Of a stretch of DNA of 64,000 nucleotides, positions 17,140 through 27,002 are shown piece by piece. The notes under the pieces are model-generated. The model was not told the origin of the DNA and ran no database searches. It saw nothing but the letters and a program-made list of their open reading frames with translations. This DNA is from Dyadobacter sp. CY356. GTDB taxonomy: Bacteria; Bacteroidota; Bacteroidia; Cytophagales; Spirosomataceae. Each line of letters opens with the position of its first letter. Positions within the stretch are counted from its first letter, which is position 1. A program made the position numbers and the translations under genes. The stretch covers positions 1,302,001-1,366,000 of the forward strand of contig NZ_JAJTSZ010000001.1 in NCBI RefSeq assembly GCF_021440195.1, in the 5' to 3' direction.

Positions 17140-19887
17140 CTAGTTTAGGCTGAACTTCCTGCGTATCAGTTCTGGTCCAACACGGTATTGCAGAATGTAA
17201 ATGCCTGGCGATGCTTTTGGATCAATATCAAACTGGTACCGGTCGGTAAGCCGGGTGGTTTTTACCTTCACGGTATTTCCGTTTATATCATAAACTTTTA
17301 CGGATTCAACTGTGAAATAGTTGAAAATAAACACCGTATGTTTAATGCCGGGGTTAGGAAAGATTGTATGTTCATTCTCGCCGAAAGGCTGGTAAACATG
17401 CACTATTCTAGAGTAAGTTGAGCTTCCATCCAGATCAATCATTTTAAGACGGTAATAGTTGTGCCCCTTGCTAGCAATTGCATCCGTAAATTTGTACTGA
17501 TTCAAACCACCTTTGACACTGCCAATGTTTGTAAAGACTGCGGCCATATCAAAAGATCTTTCAATGCTGAAGCTGTCAAAATCTTTTTCCTGAGCCGTTT
17601 CCCACAACAGCAAGTTTCCTTCAGGACTGGTCTTAGCAGTAAAGGAGATCAGTGTTACCGGTAAAGGCGTACAAGCTGTGGTTGCATTGTCGAGTGCTTT
17701 GCTATATGTATAAGTGCCGGCATAGACGCCAGCGGTAGCAGTTTCAAAACGGTCATCGAAGCCATTGCCATTCAGGTCCATGAAGGTAGTTATGGCAACC
17801 TGTGAAGATAGAGCGGCAGATTCACCACCGGCATTGTTTACGTTGCTATTTGCGAACTGAATACTGGCAAAGCTTGCCACCACAGCTGCTTCCTGGGAAT
17901 CAGGGCATCCATCACCATCGCTGTCCAGATCAAGCCGGTTGACAATTCCGTCCTGATCGGTATCCAGATCCGCAGAAAGCGGGCAGCTTTTAAGGTTTAC
18001 ATCTTTCCAGATGGCTTCACTAGAGCCGCCGTGCGTTTGATCGGTTAAGTCTGTCAGTGTAAAGTAGGAAACGCCCTGTAACGGGGTAGGGAATGAAAGA
18101 ATATAAGGAGTAGATACACTGGCCTGTGGGATAACTACATTATCGGCCTGATGCAGCAATTGGTTTGCAGTATTATAAAATTTGACCGATGCAATATTGG
18201 TCACCTGCCCATCAGTCAACACGCTTCCGCCGTTGGAAAAAAACTGAAATTCAGTTACTTGATCTAGTGTCGTATTGTACAAATAAGTAATCGTGCCGAT
18301 CAGACTGGCCGTATTCTGTGGCGAACCGCCAAAAGTTGTCAGTTTATTGTCATAGGTATTGATAAGCTCTCTTCCTGCCGGAAAAGCATTAGCCGGAGAA
18401 ATAATGCTGGCTGAGGCACTGTTGGGATACTGAAGACTGCAAGAAGGCGCTGCGGATTCTGCTGTGTCCAGTACGCCATCATTGTCGTCATCCAGATCGA
18501 CCGTATCGGCTACACCATCTGCATCAGTATCAAGAACATTTATACAGGATGCGTCCGAATTATCTATGGCCTTCAGGTACGTATAGGTTCCTGCATACAA
18601 GCCAGCTGTGGTAGTCTCGAGTCTGTCATCAAATCCGTTGCTGTTCTTGTCCTGAAAAGTACCCAGGTTAATTTGTGATAATACCGCAGGCTGGGTTCCG
18701 CCCGTGTTGGTCACCGTAGTGCTCGCGTAAGGGATCCTTGGAAAACTTGACACCACCGCAGCTTCCTGTGAATCCGGGCAACCATCTGCGTCACTATCCA
18801 GATCAAGCCTGTTAACAATGCCATCATTGTCGGTATCAATATCAGCATCCGACATTACACACGTTTTAACATTTACCTCTTTCCAGATCGCTTCACTGGA
18901 ACCGCCATGCGTCTGGTCCGATAAGTCAGTCAGGGTAAATGAGGCGACATCTTGTAATGGTGTTGGAAATGTAAGAACATATGGGGTTGAGACGCTGGCC
19001 TGTGGAATTACCACATTATCTGCCTGGTAAAGCAATTGATTTGCGCTGTTGTAAAATTTAACAGAAGCAATGTTTGTTACCTGTCCATCAGTCAGCACAC
19101 TTCCTCCATTGGAAAAAAACTGAAATTCTGTAACCTGACTAAGCGGTGTATTGTACATATAGGTCACCGTCCCGAGCAGACTGGCCGTTGAGCTGCCGCC
19201 GAAGGTTGTCAGTTGGTTGTCATAGGTATTAACCAGCTCTCTTCCTGTGGGAAAAGCGGTGGGCGAGGCAGTTATATCAGTTGTAGCAGTGTTGGGATAA
19301 TGAAGAGTGCAAACCAGAGCAGGTACCACCGATTCTTCACTATCAAGAATACCATCATTATCATCATCCAAATCCAGCGTATCTGTGATCCCGTCATGAT
19401 CAAAATCAGTATCGGACTGTAAATTGAATGGGTAATGAACAGGCGTCAAAGGATGTGAACCCGGTGAGCCTACTTCCAGCCTCCAGTCACCACCCTGGCC
19501 TGTCATGTTGTCCGAGGCTGCAATACCAACTTTTAATGTCTTCTGTAAATAGGCAACTGCCGCCTGCCCTTCGGAACCTTTTCCGTACTCACATCCATAA
19601 ATGTTTATGTGTCTGATCGCTGGGTCTTTTTTAATTTTCTCTCCGAGTAGCACTGCCAGTTTTGATGCATCGAGCCATTGGCCGTCAACAAGTAATTGTC
19701 CCGCTCTGCCATGTGAAATAAAATGCAGTGTTCCTGTTTGTGCATTTTTTAACGCCTCTAAAATATGCCTTTTGCCCTTGACCTGGTCATCGATGTGATG
19801 CAGGGCAAAGGTATGGCTCGACAGGATGGAGAAAAGTAAAGCCAGTCCTAGCAACAGACTATTTCTTTGGTGGAAATGTTTTTTCAT
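17140..19887 (-). CDS. Secreted DUF4347 protein with tandem repeats and T9SS sorting tail
   Basis: The 915-residue product has a signal peptide (about 1-29), then a DUF4347-type domain (about 30-155) with HFISHGRAG and NIYGCEYGKGSEG: His59-Gly and Cys99 are placed as in caspase-like clan CD peptidases. Two ~280-residue repeats follow (about 159-450 and 451-730). Each opens with calcium-binding thrombospondin-type-3-like Asp/Asn repeats (DLDDDNDG) and continues with a beta domain sharing TEFQFFSNGGSVLTDGQV. About 745-835 is Fn3-like (PVTLISFTAK start), and the last ~80 residues are a type A T9SS sorting domain (IFPNPG, YDINGN, PGIYILQY). It should be exported by the type IX system and anchored or released at the surface. 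Whether the His/Cys pair is active as a peptidase is unknown. Confidence 0.9.
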   Translation of the reverse strand: MKKHFHQRNSLLLGLALLFSILSSHTFALHHIDDQVKGKRHILEALKNAQTGTLHFISHGRAGQLLVDGQWLDASKLAVLLGEKIKKDPAIRHINIYGCEYGKGSEGQAAVAYLQKTLKVGIAASDNMTGQGGDWRLEVGSPGSHPLTPVHYPFNLQSDTDFDHDGITDTLDLDDDNDGILDSEESVVPALVCTLHYPNTATTDITASPTAFPTGRELVNTYDNQLTTFGGSSTASLLGTVTYMYNTPLSQVTEFQFFSNGGSVLTDGQVTNIASVKFYNSANQLLYQADNVVIPQASVSTPYVLTFPTPLQDVASFTLTDLSDQTHGGSSEAIWKEVNVKTCVMSDADIDTDNDGIVNRLDLDSDADGCPDSQEAAVVSSFPRIPYASTTVTNTGGTQPAVLSQINLGTFQDKNSNGFDDRLETTTAGLYAGTYTYLKAIDNSDASCINVLDTDADGVADTVDLDDDNDGVLDTAESAAPSCSLQYPNSASASIISPANAFPAGRELINTYDNKLTTFGGSPQNTASLIGTITYLYNTTLDQVTEFQFFSNGGSVLTDGQVTNIASVKFYNTANQLLHQADNVVIPQASVSTPYILSFPTPLQGVSYFTLTDLTDQTHGGSSEAIWKDVNLKSCPLSADLDTDQDGIVNRLDLDSDGDGCPDSQEAAVVASFASIQFANSNVNNAGGESAALSSQVAITTFMDLNGNGFDDRFETATAGVYAGTYTYSKALDNATTACTPLPVTLISFTAKTSPEGNLLLWETAQEKDFDSFSIERSFDMAAVFTNIGSVKGGLNQYKFTDAIASKGHNYYRLKMIDLDGSSTYSRIVHVYQPFGENEHTIFPNPGIKHTVFIFNYFTVESVKVYDINGNTVKVKTTRLTDRYQFDIDPKASPGIYILQYRVGPELIRRKFSLN
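17690..19413 (-). repeat. Two tandem ~850-bp coding repeats inside the DUF4347 gene
   Basis: Unit 1 is about 18536-19413 and unit 2 about 17690-18535. Protein identity between the units is very high in the beta domain (for example QADNVVIPQASVSTPY and LTDQTHGGSSEAIWK in both), implying recent duplication or gene conversion. Boundaries are approximate. Confidence 0.8.
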
Positions 19888-20839
19888 ATGTTTGAAATTA
19901 AAAAGTGGAAAGAATTAGTATATATCACCGCGGTCAAACCAGGGTTTGCCGTAGAATTATCTCAATAATGCCGGTCCAAAGGTTAAGAAGGCGTTGTATA
20001 AGTTGCGGACCTGGCGCATGCCTATATTCTAAGCATTGCTAGGTTGCTTTGATCCCTATCACTAACAAGCAAAATTGGAGACTGCCTCTATACCTTTTAA
20101 TTGCTATGGATTTATCGTTTTTAACGGCCGTCGAAAGTGCTATGAATGTGCATAGAAATGATTAAGCCTTTTAATTTGGCTAGGTATTTGGATCAAAAAA
20201 GAGAATTTTGAAATAGAAGCGTACCTGAACCGCATCGCCGCTTGCCAGGGGCCTTTGTTGCAACGAAAAGCAATCGAAGAGGAATTGATCTGCTTTGTTG
20301 AACTGTATCAAAGCTTGTTTCATAGTGTCGTTGAGTAGTGTAAACATAACAGGGCAATTTTTTACTTTCAACAAATTCAAGTGTCCGTTAAATAAACCGT
20401 CAGATTTTGACTAAAAACGGAATAAATTCCTGGCCCGCTGTAACACCAGCCGGTAAGGAATTGCAGCTTAAAATAAATCTCCTGACAATCTTCAAAGTCA
20501 GGATAAAGCCTGTTTCTATTGAATCCCTTCTGACAAACTTAGTGATTGGTCTAATCTTAGAGAATAGTCATATGACTACAATAAGCATAGAAATGTTTAA
20601 GGTGGCGTTTGAAGCAAAAAATGCTAATCTTTGAGAGTTTGTTTTCATAATATGGAAGGCGCCAGGATGCTGACGGTAACGTGGATACGTCTAAATAATA
20701 CTTGAGATTATTTTGTTTTTTCTGGGCCAGATCCAAGAGAAGGATAGGTTGTTAATTGGCACGATTCCAGGTTTGAGCACAGCCTTTACAAATATGACAT
20801 TGTCGATTTTGTATAAAACGGCAACTCAATCATCTATAG
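19888..20839. other. Long gap, no supported gene
   Basis: Two short frames (20180-20380 on minus, 20407-20634 on plus) have no family pattern and I do not call them. The region separates two leftward genes and should hold the promoter of the DUF4347 gene; no perfect TAnnTTTG box was located. Confidence 0.35.
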
Positions 20840-22090
20840 TTAGACAACCGAATTCTTCGGCTCATTGAAAATTAACCGAGCGGCTGCCACACCAGATTTG
20901 AGCTCAATTAAAAAATCGATATCAAGCAAAGCACAAATGTTTCTGACCAAGATAAGGCCGATGCCCTGGTTTTCATTAGGGTCTGGTTTTTTCTGCCAAT
21001 ATTGTAAGTTGGCACTGTTTTCTAAATTGTTAAAAATGGTCTCAGGAATCGTATTGACACTATTTTCAATGAACAGAACAAGTTTGGCGCCTGTCGTTTC
21101 CATTTTTATTGAAATAGTTCCATCTTCTGTATACCTGGTAGCGTTGTCAAGAAGGTTATGAAGGATTACCGCAAAGAGATTATAGTTGGTGTAGATGATC
21201 AAATCGTTGTCAATGTCGACAAAAAGCTGGTTATTTTTCTGACTGATTATCCCATCAAACAACCTGACTTTTTCACTGATCAGTGTCTGCAGCTTAACCT
21301 TTGTTATCTGGATGGATTCGTTTCTGACCTGGGTTTTGGTGAATTCAAGGAGATTATTCATAAATGCGGACATGCTGATCAATGTTTTGTGAAGCTCCCG
21401 ACTGTACTGACCTGCTTCACTGGACCGCCCCGTTTCTAAAAATTGATTTATTTTATTGGCGACTATAATAACATATTTTAAAGGGGAACTTACATCGTGG
21501 GTCACAGAAGCTACCAAACGGGAAAGCATATATACTTGATTATCGAGTTTACTTTCAGATTCTCTCAGTGCGGAAAGTGTATTTTCAAGTGTCTTGGTAC
21601 GCTCGCTGACTATTGATTCAAGTAACCTGTTTTGCTCCTGTGAGACTTTTATTCGGTGTCTTTCAGCATCAAGTTCTGCTTTGTGCAATTGCCGTTCGTT
21701 TTCAAATAGAAAAGCGATAGGGACGATAATCAGGCCCATCAATAGTCCACGGAGCGAAAGACGCAGCGTTGCAAAAGCCAGTGGGTACAACCGCATGGGG
21801 GTTAGCGGATAATCCTCAAAGAAGGGATTGGATGAGTAGTAAAATAAGTTTGACAGTACAGCACATAAGACAAGAGAAAGCGCAATCTTTTGCCATTTGC
21901 GGAGTTTAAGCTGCAATTGTATGAAGTAAGTGGCGCACCAGCAAGTAAAGCACATGAGCCAGATCACAAGTTCGGATCCGGTTAAATTGTAAAGATCCTT
22001 TCCCTGGCCTTCTGAAAGCCTGACTGGTAAAAGAGCAGTAGTCAACAAAGTGGCAATGAGCAAGCCAAGGCTTGGGTTGTATTTGTTCAT
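20840..22090 (-). CDS. Membrane sensor histidine kinase
   Basis: From ATG 22090 the product is ~416 residues. Four hydrophobic helices (about 9-25, 40-60, 68-86, 110-131) form a small membrane module with no large periplasmic domain, followed by a coiled coil (about 132-185). HisKA carries His198 in SVTHDVSSPLKY, and the HATPase domain has the N-box LHNLLDNATRYT and a G-box NQGIGLILVRN. The first G-box is degenerate (FIENSVN), so nucleotide affinity may be unusual. It probably senses a membrane or intramembrane signal. No response regulator adjoins; candidates are the receivers at 24398 and 28231. The frame opens 6 codons upstream, but MNKYNPSLG is the natural start. Confidence 0.87.
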   Translation of the reverse strand: MNKYNPSLGLLIATLLTTALLPVRLSEGQGKDLYNLTGSELVIWLMCFTCWCATYFIQLQLKLRKWQKIALSLVLCAVLSNLFYYSSNPFFEDYPLTPMRLYPLAFATLRLSLRGLLMGLIIVPIAFLFENERQLHKAELDAERHRIKVSQEQNRLLESIVSERTKTLENTLSALRESESKLDNQVYMLSRLVASVTHDVSSPLKYVIIVANKINQFLETGRSSEAGQYSRELHKTLISMSAFMNNLLEFTKTQVRNESIQITKVKLQTLISEKVRLFDGIISQKNNQLFVDIDNDLIIYTNYNLFAVILHNLLDNATRYTEDGTISIKMETTGAKLVLFIENSVNTIPETIFNNLENSANLQYWQKKPDPNENQGIGLILVRNICALLDIDFLIELKSGVAAARLIFNEPKNSVV

Positions 22091-22665
22091 AATCGGTTCG
22101 GGCGGCATTCATTGCAAAGGTAAACATTCAGACTAGACTGCAACAACACCCGATCTGTCTGGATAAAGACCAGCTTATACAATGGGTAATCCAGTCATTG
22201 GCCGAACCGCTCTCCTACTACTCTGCCATCATTATTTTAAAAACCCAAGTTCATATTTAACTTTTTCAACCAGATCACAGATCTTACCAGCAGGCTCAAC
22301 ACATGCGCTGACAGACATGTTCTCAATGGAATGTATAATTGAATTTTTCAGCATTTGCCCGTCAGCATAAATTTCAGGGCCAAGTTCTGCAATTTATCTT
22401 GTCCTGTGCATCCATTCATAGCCTAAGGTTTCCAGAAAAATACTTTCGCGTAATGAGTTTAAAGTAGTCCAATTGTTGTTCAGGCGCTGCTTTGCACTGG
22501 TGCACACTCGGAATTTAGTTGCTTTTGAAATTTAAGTTTTGCTTCTGACAATTACCTGGTAATAAACATATGGACAGAATGCCACCTCATATGATCAAAA
22601 AATGAGAGATTTTTATTTCCGGTATGCTTTATTAATTTGCGATCTCAAATTAAACTTGGTCATAA
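22091..22665. other. Gap with a possible small gene fragment
   Basis: No intact gene is supported. On the minus strand 22232-22400 is open for 57 codons (LKNSIIHSIENMSV, then ICDLVEKVKYELGFLK to a stop) and has a helical pattern loosely like an Hpt domain or a short signalling peptide, with no start at its upstream end. It may be the tail of a lost gene. Confidence 0.3.
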
Positions 22666-23013
22666 GTGTCTCTATCATTTGAATGCCTTTACCTGTTCGA
22701 AAATACCGAAATTTATATCTTGGAAATAAAACGAACGGATCTGCCGCCTGAAGCGACAAAATCTGATATCTATAAGTGGCTGTTATTCGAAAATGATAAG
22801 TTGAGCATTACTGAGCTGACATTTTTAGCATTGGATTCCAGTAACTTTAAAGAAGTCCGGTTTTTTCAGCAGGGTTATCTTTCCTTTGATTCTGACCAAG
22901 CCATCTACATTCGCGAGTCAAGCTCGGTGCAAAATATACTTCATACAAAGGATTGTAATCAACTGCCTTCGGAGCTCGTCTCGGCTGTGCAACATGCGCT
23001 TTCAGATATGTGA
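22666..23013 (+). CDS. Hypothetical 115-residue protein
   Basis: I do not recognise this protein. It begins with GTG at 22666, is soluble, and reads as an alpha/beta protein with a regular polar/hydrophobic rhythm (for example ENTEIYILEIKRTDLPPEATKSDIY split around a charged turn, and a C-terminal helix LPSELVSAVQHALSDM). There is no signal peptide or membrane segment. The codon pattern looks coding rather than random, but no neighbour clarifies its role; the next gene starts ~200 bp downstream on the same strand. Confidence 0.5.
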   Translation: MSLSFECLYLFENTEIYILEIKRTDLPPEATKSDIYKWLLFENDKLSITELTFLALDSSNFKEVRFFQQGYLSFDSDQAIYIRESSSVQNILHTKDCNQLPSELVSAVQHALSDM

Positions 23014-23209
23014 TTTTGTGACTAATTTTTTTATTATGAGTATCTTAGAAGTGAATCAATCACTGTGCCTTTGATTTATCACCGCTTGGAACTGTTTCGA
23101 TAGGCGGAAATAAGGCATTTGTGAATTAAAATTCTGGTGTTATCTAAGTTCTGAACTTTACTAAACCACCTCCAAAAGCGCTTATGTTTTGGATAAATCT
23201 TTAAAAATC

Positions 23210-24106
23210 ATGCCGCAAAAAATAGCTTTTCTTGGCCTTGGTAATCTGGGGACATCCATTGCCGAAAGTCTGATCAATTCCGGATTTGAACTTACAGTCT
23301 GGAACAGGACCGCCGCAAAGGCCAAACCACTGGTTGACCTGGGCGCCAAGTCCGTAACTGATCCGATTGACGCGGTTACAGCCGGAGGAATCGTGATTTC
23401 TGTATTGGCTGATGATGCCGCAGTGGAAGAAATCTTCTCGATCGAACTGATCGAGAAATTAGGTGAAAATGGTGTGCACATTTCTATGAGTACTATTTCG
23501 CCTGAAACTTCACGGCGATTAAGCAAAATACATGAAAACAGTGGAGCAAGCTACGTTGCAGCTCCTATTTTTGCACGCCCGGAAGCAGTTAAAGCTGGGA
23601 TAGGTAATATCAGTATTTCAGGTAATCAAGTTGCCAAGGATCTGGTCAAACCTATTCTTCAGACTTTCGTCAAAGGTATCTATGATTTTGGAGATGATCC
23701 TGGAGCTGCCAATGTTGTAAAACTGGCAGGAAATTTTATGATCGCAGCGAGCATCGAAATGATGGCAGAGGCTTTTACGATGGCAGAAAAGAATGGAATT
23801 TCGCGTCAGAGTATTTATGATATGCTTACTCAGACCTTATTTGCTGCCCCAGTTTTCCGAAATTATGGTCTGACTGTGGCACACCACACTTATGAACCCG
23901 TGGCATTCGGGCTGCCTCTTGGCTTAAAAGACATTAATCTGACCCTGAAAACAGCATCAGATTCAGGTGTATCCATGCCTATTGCAGATTTAGTGAAAAA
24001 TCGCTTTGTGTCTGCAATTGCAAAAGGAAGAGATGATCTTGATTGGGGCGCGTTGGCACTTGGGGCATCAGATGATGCGGGTTTGAAAGGGGAATACAGA
24101 CATTAA
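23210..24106 (+). CDS. NAD(P)-dependent beta-hydroxyacid dehydrogenase / imine-reductase-like enzyme
   Basis: The 298-residue enzyme has an N-terminal Rossmann fold with the dinucleotide motif FLGLGNLGTSIA and the R of VWNRTAAKAKPL, which favours NADP(H). The substrate segment (APIFARPEAVKAG) matches the conserved part of the 3-hydroxyisobutyrate dehydrogenase superfamily, and an all-helical C-terminal domain carries KLAGNFMIA with the family's catalytic Lys position. These enzymes oxidise beta-hydroxyacids or, in the imine reductase branch, reduce cyclic imines; the substrate here cannot be read. I chose ATG 23210 because the glycine-rich motif follows at once; an upstream TTG (23189) adds only seven residues. 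It appears monocistronic. Confidence 0.85.
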   Translation: MPQKIAFLGLGNLGTSIAESLINSGFELTVWNRTAAKAKPLVDLGAKSVTDPIDAVTAGGIVISVLADDAAVEEIFSIELIEKLGENGVHISMSTISPETSRRLSKIHENSGASYVAAPIFARPEAVKAGIGNISISGNQVAKDLVKPILQTFVKGIYDFGDDPGAANVVKLAGNFMIAASIEMMAEAFTMAEKNGISRQSIYDMLTQTLFAAPVFRNYGLTVAHHTYEPVAFGLPLGLKDINLTLKTASDSGVSMPIADLVKNRFVSAIAKGRDDLDWGALALGASDDAGLKGEYRH

Positions 24107-24397
24107 ACGAAAAGTGCATATATGTCAACCGGATTAATTCCAGGGAGGATCTAAATCTAGCTTAAACTCGATTAAGGTACTTGGCATGAAAGGGGTTGAA
24201 CAGTAGTCCTTAAAAAGACCGTTGATAAACTTTGTGGGCCGGTTAGTTGCTTGACGGTTTAACATTTATAGCAGCAGTCTTTTATTGGGTAAATCGCTAT
24301 CGAACTGATTTGATTGGGCAGTCTTGTGATGGCCATAACTTTCCACTTTTGGCACGGGAATTGTATCCGGGGCGGGCACCGTCCAGCAGATCATGCC

Positions 24398-24757
24398 ATG
24401 AAGAGAATATTAATAGTAGAAGATGATGAAGACATGATAGAGCTTTTGAAAATTGTTTTTCGTAATTCGGGATATGATGTAGTCTTTTCTAATATATCGC
24501 TCGAAAACAAAGAAATACAAGAGCTGTGTCCGGACCTTGCTTTGCTCGATGTAAGATTAAAGGGTTCACCCAAATCGGGAGCGGATATTTGCAGAGAATT
24601 AAAAGAAAATACGGATACCACTGGCATACCCACAATTTTAGTCTCGGCAGAGCTTAATATTGCTGAAATTGCCAAACAATGCAATGCCAATACGTATCTG
24701 GCTAAACCCTATAACATGCTGAGTCTGCTACTGACGGTAGAGAGATATCTATTATAA
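24398..24757 (+). CDS. Single-domain response regulator
   Basis: From ATG 24398 the ~119-residue product is one receiver domain: VEDDEDM at the N-terminus, phospho-acceptor Asp in LALLDVRLKGSPKSG, Ser of LVSAEL at the Thr/Ser switch and the Lys of LAKPYNM. It has no output domain and probably relays phosphate or binds a partner. The frame is open 28 codons upstream, but that leader has no receiver-like sequence. It ends 8 bp before the DUF892 gene, so the two very likely form an operon. Confidence 0.9.
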   Translation: MKRILIVEDDEDMIELLKIVFRNSGYDVVFSNISLENKEIQELCPDLALLDVRLKGSPKSGADICRELKENTDTTGIPTILVSAELNIAEIAKQCNANTYLAKPYNMLSLLLTVERYLL

Positions 24758-24765
24758 TAGACCCT

Positions 24766-25296
24766 ATGAAAGAATCAAATGTTATCAATGTTGGCACGGA
24801 TGATCTTGAAAAGTTCTTCATGCATCATCTGAACCAGATTTATACTGCAAAAACATTGCAACTATCCCAATTACCTCAGCTACTGGAAAATGCACATTTT
24901 TCGGATTTAAGAGAAGCTATTGATAAGACCATTCAGGATGTAAAACAGCAGATTGCCAGAATGGATCAGATCTACCAAAGTTTACCCATCATCTTTTCCA
25001 AGGTTCCCTTCCGTGGACTAACAGGAATGATTGAAGATTCTTTTAGCGGTATTAAATTACACAGTGGCAATCCACAATTAAGAGACATGTCGGTCTTGTT
25101 TTATCTGAATTGTATCGAATGTATTGAAATGGCATCGTTTCAAATACTTGAAATGGTATCTGTCAAGTTAAGTAATCAGACAATAAAATCGCTGATAAGA
25201 AGCAATTATGAAGATGCGAAGGCGAACAGAATGCTAATATTGCTTATCAATGCCAAGTATATTTCTACGGCTGCTCCCAATCATCAGAAAAGCTAA
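24766..25296 (+). CDS. DUF892 (YciE/YciF-like) ferritin-fold protein
   Basis: The 176-residue protein shows the DUF892 four-helix pattern: LEKFFMHHLNQIYTAKTLQLSQLP matches the usual opening helix, followed by REAIDKTIQDVKQQIARMDQIY and later helices with CIEMASFQILEM and NYEDAKANRMLI. Members resemble ferritin-like bundles and are induced by stress in enterobacteria; their biochemical role is not settled. Some Glu/His metal ligands typical of true ferritins are replaced here, so metal binding is uncertain. The gene follows a single-domain response regulator by 8 bp, suggesting that it is made together with a signalling protein. Confidence 0.75.
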   Translation: MKESNVINVGTDDLEKFFMHHLNQIYTAKTLQLSQLPQLLENAHFSDLREAIDKTIQDVKQQIARMDQIYQSLPIIFSKVPFRGLTGMIEDSFSGIKLHSGNPQLRDMSVLFYLNCIECIEMASFQILEMVSVKLSNQTIKSLIRSNYEDAKANRMLILLINAKYISTAAPNHQKS

Positions 25297-26199
25297 ATTT
25301 CTGCCGGAGGGCATGCTTAAAAATATGGTATGCACTTGCGGTGGTTGCTTCCCAAAATAATACCTCACCCAGGGTTATTACTTAAACTACAACATTTCAT
25401 AAAGTCATTATTTCAAGTTGCGGCTGCTGTGCATTTGTTAAATTCACCTGAGCGGTGGTACTGGCCGCGGCACTGGGTATCTATACTTCCACTTTAGTTA
25501 TGCTGTTTCTTTTGTATGCACTGGCTGAAAATGTTTTTCTCCGATGCGAAACGGATACTGCGCACGCTTTAAAAGAGATTATATTTTTCTACACTAACCG
25601 TAAATTCAAGATCAGTGAAAAGCTGAATGCGCTGAATGTGGTGTCAGTGGATCGGCGCGGTCGTATGAATCTTCAAATCGGCTGAGAGATATGACCAATT
25701 CAATCACTGCCAGCAAGGAAAATTTGCAGCAATTGTCATGTGTATTTAGACCTGGTATGGGCATGCATAACTTTTGCTGTTCATTGGTATTATTGATCTT
25801 AATATTGGTGTTAGAATATTTGAAAGATATTACTAATATACTTAAAATGACTCGAAAGCCAGATCAAACTGTGAAGCACTGTGATAAATCTTAATGGAAC
25901 GCTGACGAATAATACTTGTCACCGTGTAATTGTTTACAGATGGGACTGTTATAAAATCGGTTTATCGTAATATCAAAGGAATCTGCTGCATGACAAACAA
26001 CCATCAGACAAGTCTCAGAGCAATAACGCCAGTTTATAGCTCTTTCTGATTCTTCCTGCCTGCCATTTTTCAAGGAGAGACGCTGTTTTTAAATTGTAAA
26101 AAGATTCAGAGCCATCTTCTCGGTCCAAAGACAAAGAAATACAGCCGTCCCGTAGTCGGCAGTCGTATAATAGGTTTACCTTTGGGTTTTAGTATATTT
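25297..26199. other. Gap with a possible decayed membrane-protein fragment
   Basis: A GTG-initiated frame at 25455-25685 (76 codons) encodes one hydrophobic helix (LGIYTSTLVMLFLLYALAEN) and a basic tail. I do not recognise it and it may be a gene remnant or a small real protein. The rest of the region shows only short, interrupted frames. Confidence 0.3.
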
Positions 26200-26991
26200 A
26201 TGGACATAGTAAAGCGAAATAACGTAAAAGTTTTTGGAGAAGGCTCGCAGCCTATGATCTTTGCCCATGGATTTGGGTGCGGCCAGCACATGTGGCGTTA
26301 CATTTGGCCTGCATTTGAGAAGGAGTATAAAATTATTCTTTTTGATTATGTTGGAAGTGGAAATTCGGATGTTACAGCTTATAATTCAGAACGTTACAGC
26401 AGTTTGAACGGTTATGCCCAGGATGTACTCGATATTTGTCATCAGCTCGATTTAAAAAACAGTGTTTTTGTGGGACATTCTGTTAGTGGTATGGTGGGTT
26501 TGCTCGCTTCGATCAAGGAGCCTGAATTTTTTGAGAGTTTGGTGCTGGTCGGACCGTCGGCCAGGTATATTGACGACAAGCAATACACCGGGGGCTTCCA
26601 ACAGACTGATATTGAAGAGCTTCTGCTGACGATGGAAAGCAATTACATCGGATGGGCCAATTTTCTTGCTCCTGCCATTATGAAAAATGACGAGCGCCCT
26701 GAGCTTGGTGCTGAGCTGACCGAGAGTTTCTGCTCGACTGACCCAGTCATTGCCAGACAGTTTGCCAAGGTTACTTTTTTATCAGATAATAGAAAGGATC
26801 TGGATAAAGTAAAGCACCCTGCTTTGATCTTACAGTGCTCACAAGATATCATTGCGCCTGTTCAAGTGGGGCAGTTCCTGCACCGCCATATGGCAACCAG
26901 CGTTTACAGGTTGATGCAAGCCACTGGGCACTGCCCGCATTTGAGCGCGCCAGAGGAAACTATAAAACTTATTAAAGAGTTTTTGACCTAA
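26200..26991 (+). CDS. RsbQ-like alpha/beta hydrolase
   Basis: From ATG 26200 the 263-residue protein follows RsbQ/KAI2/D14 closely: the start MDIVKRNNVKVFGEG, the oxyanion segment FAHGFGCGQHMW, the nucleophile elbow GHSVSG with Ser94, acid Asp216 (QCSQDIIAP) and His247 (GHCPHLSAP). In Bacillus subtilis RsbQ is a hydrolase that binds a small hydrophobic ligand and is needed for the PAS phosphatase RsbP to switch on sigma-B; plant relatives are the karrikin and strigolactone receptors. Here the next gene, 11 bp downstream, encodes a PAS histidine kinase instead of RsbP, so the likely role is to make or deliver a ligand to that PAS domain. The ligand is unknown. Confidence 0.9.
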   Translation: MDIVKRNNVKVFGEGSQPMIFAHGFGCGQHMWRYIWPAFEKEYKIILFDYVGSGNSDVTAYNSERYSSLNGYAQDVLDICHQLDLKNSVFVGHSVSGMVGLLASIKEPEFFESLVLVGPSARYIDDKQYTGGFQQTDIEELLLTMESNYIGWANFLAPAIMKNDERPELGAELTESFCSTDPVIARQFAKVTFLSDNRKDLDKVKHPALILQCSQDIIAPVQVGQFLHRHMATSVYRLMQATGHCPHLSAPEETIKLIKEFLT

Positions 26992-27002
26992 CCTACTCGT
27001 CA

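Noticed and set aside
17690..19413. Repeats as a CRISPR or insertion element
   Set aside because: The repeat units are in-frame protein domains about 850 bp long, so they are gene-internal duplication.
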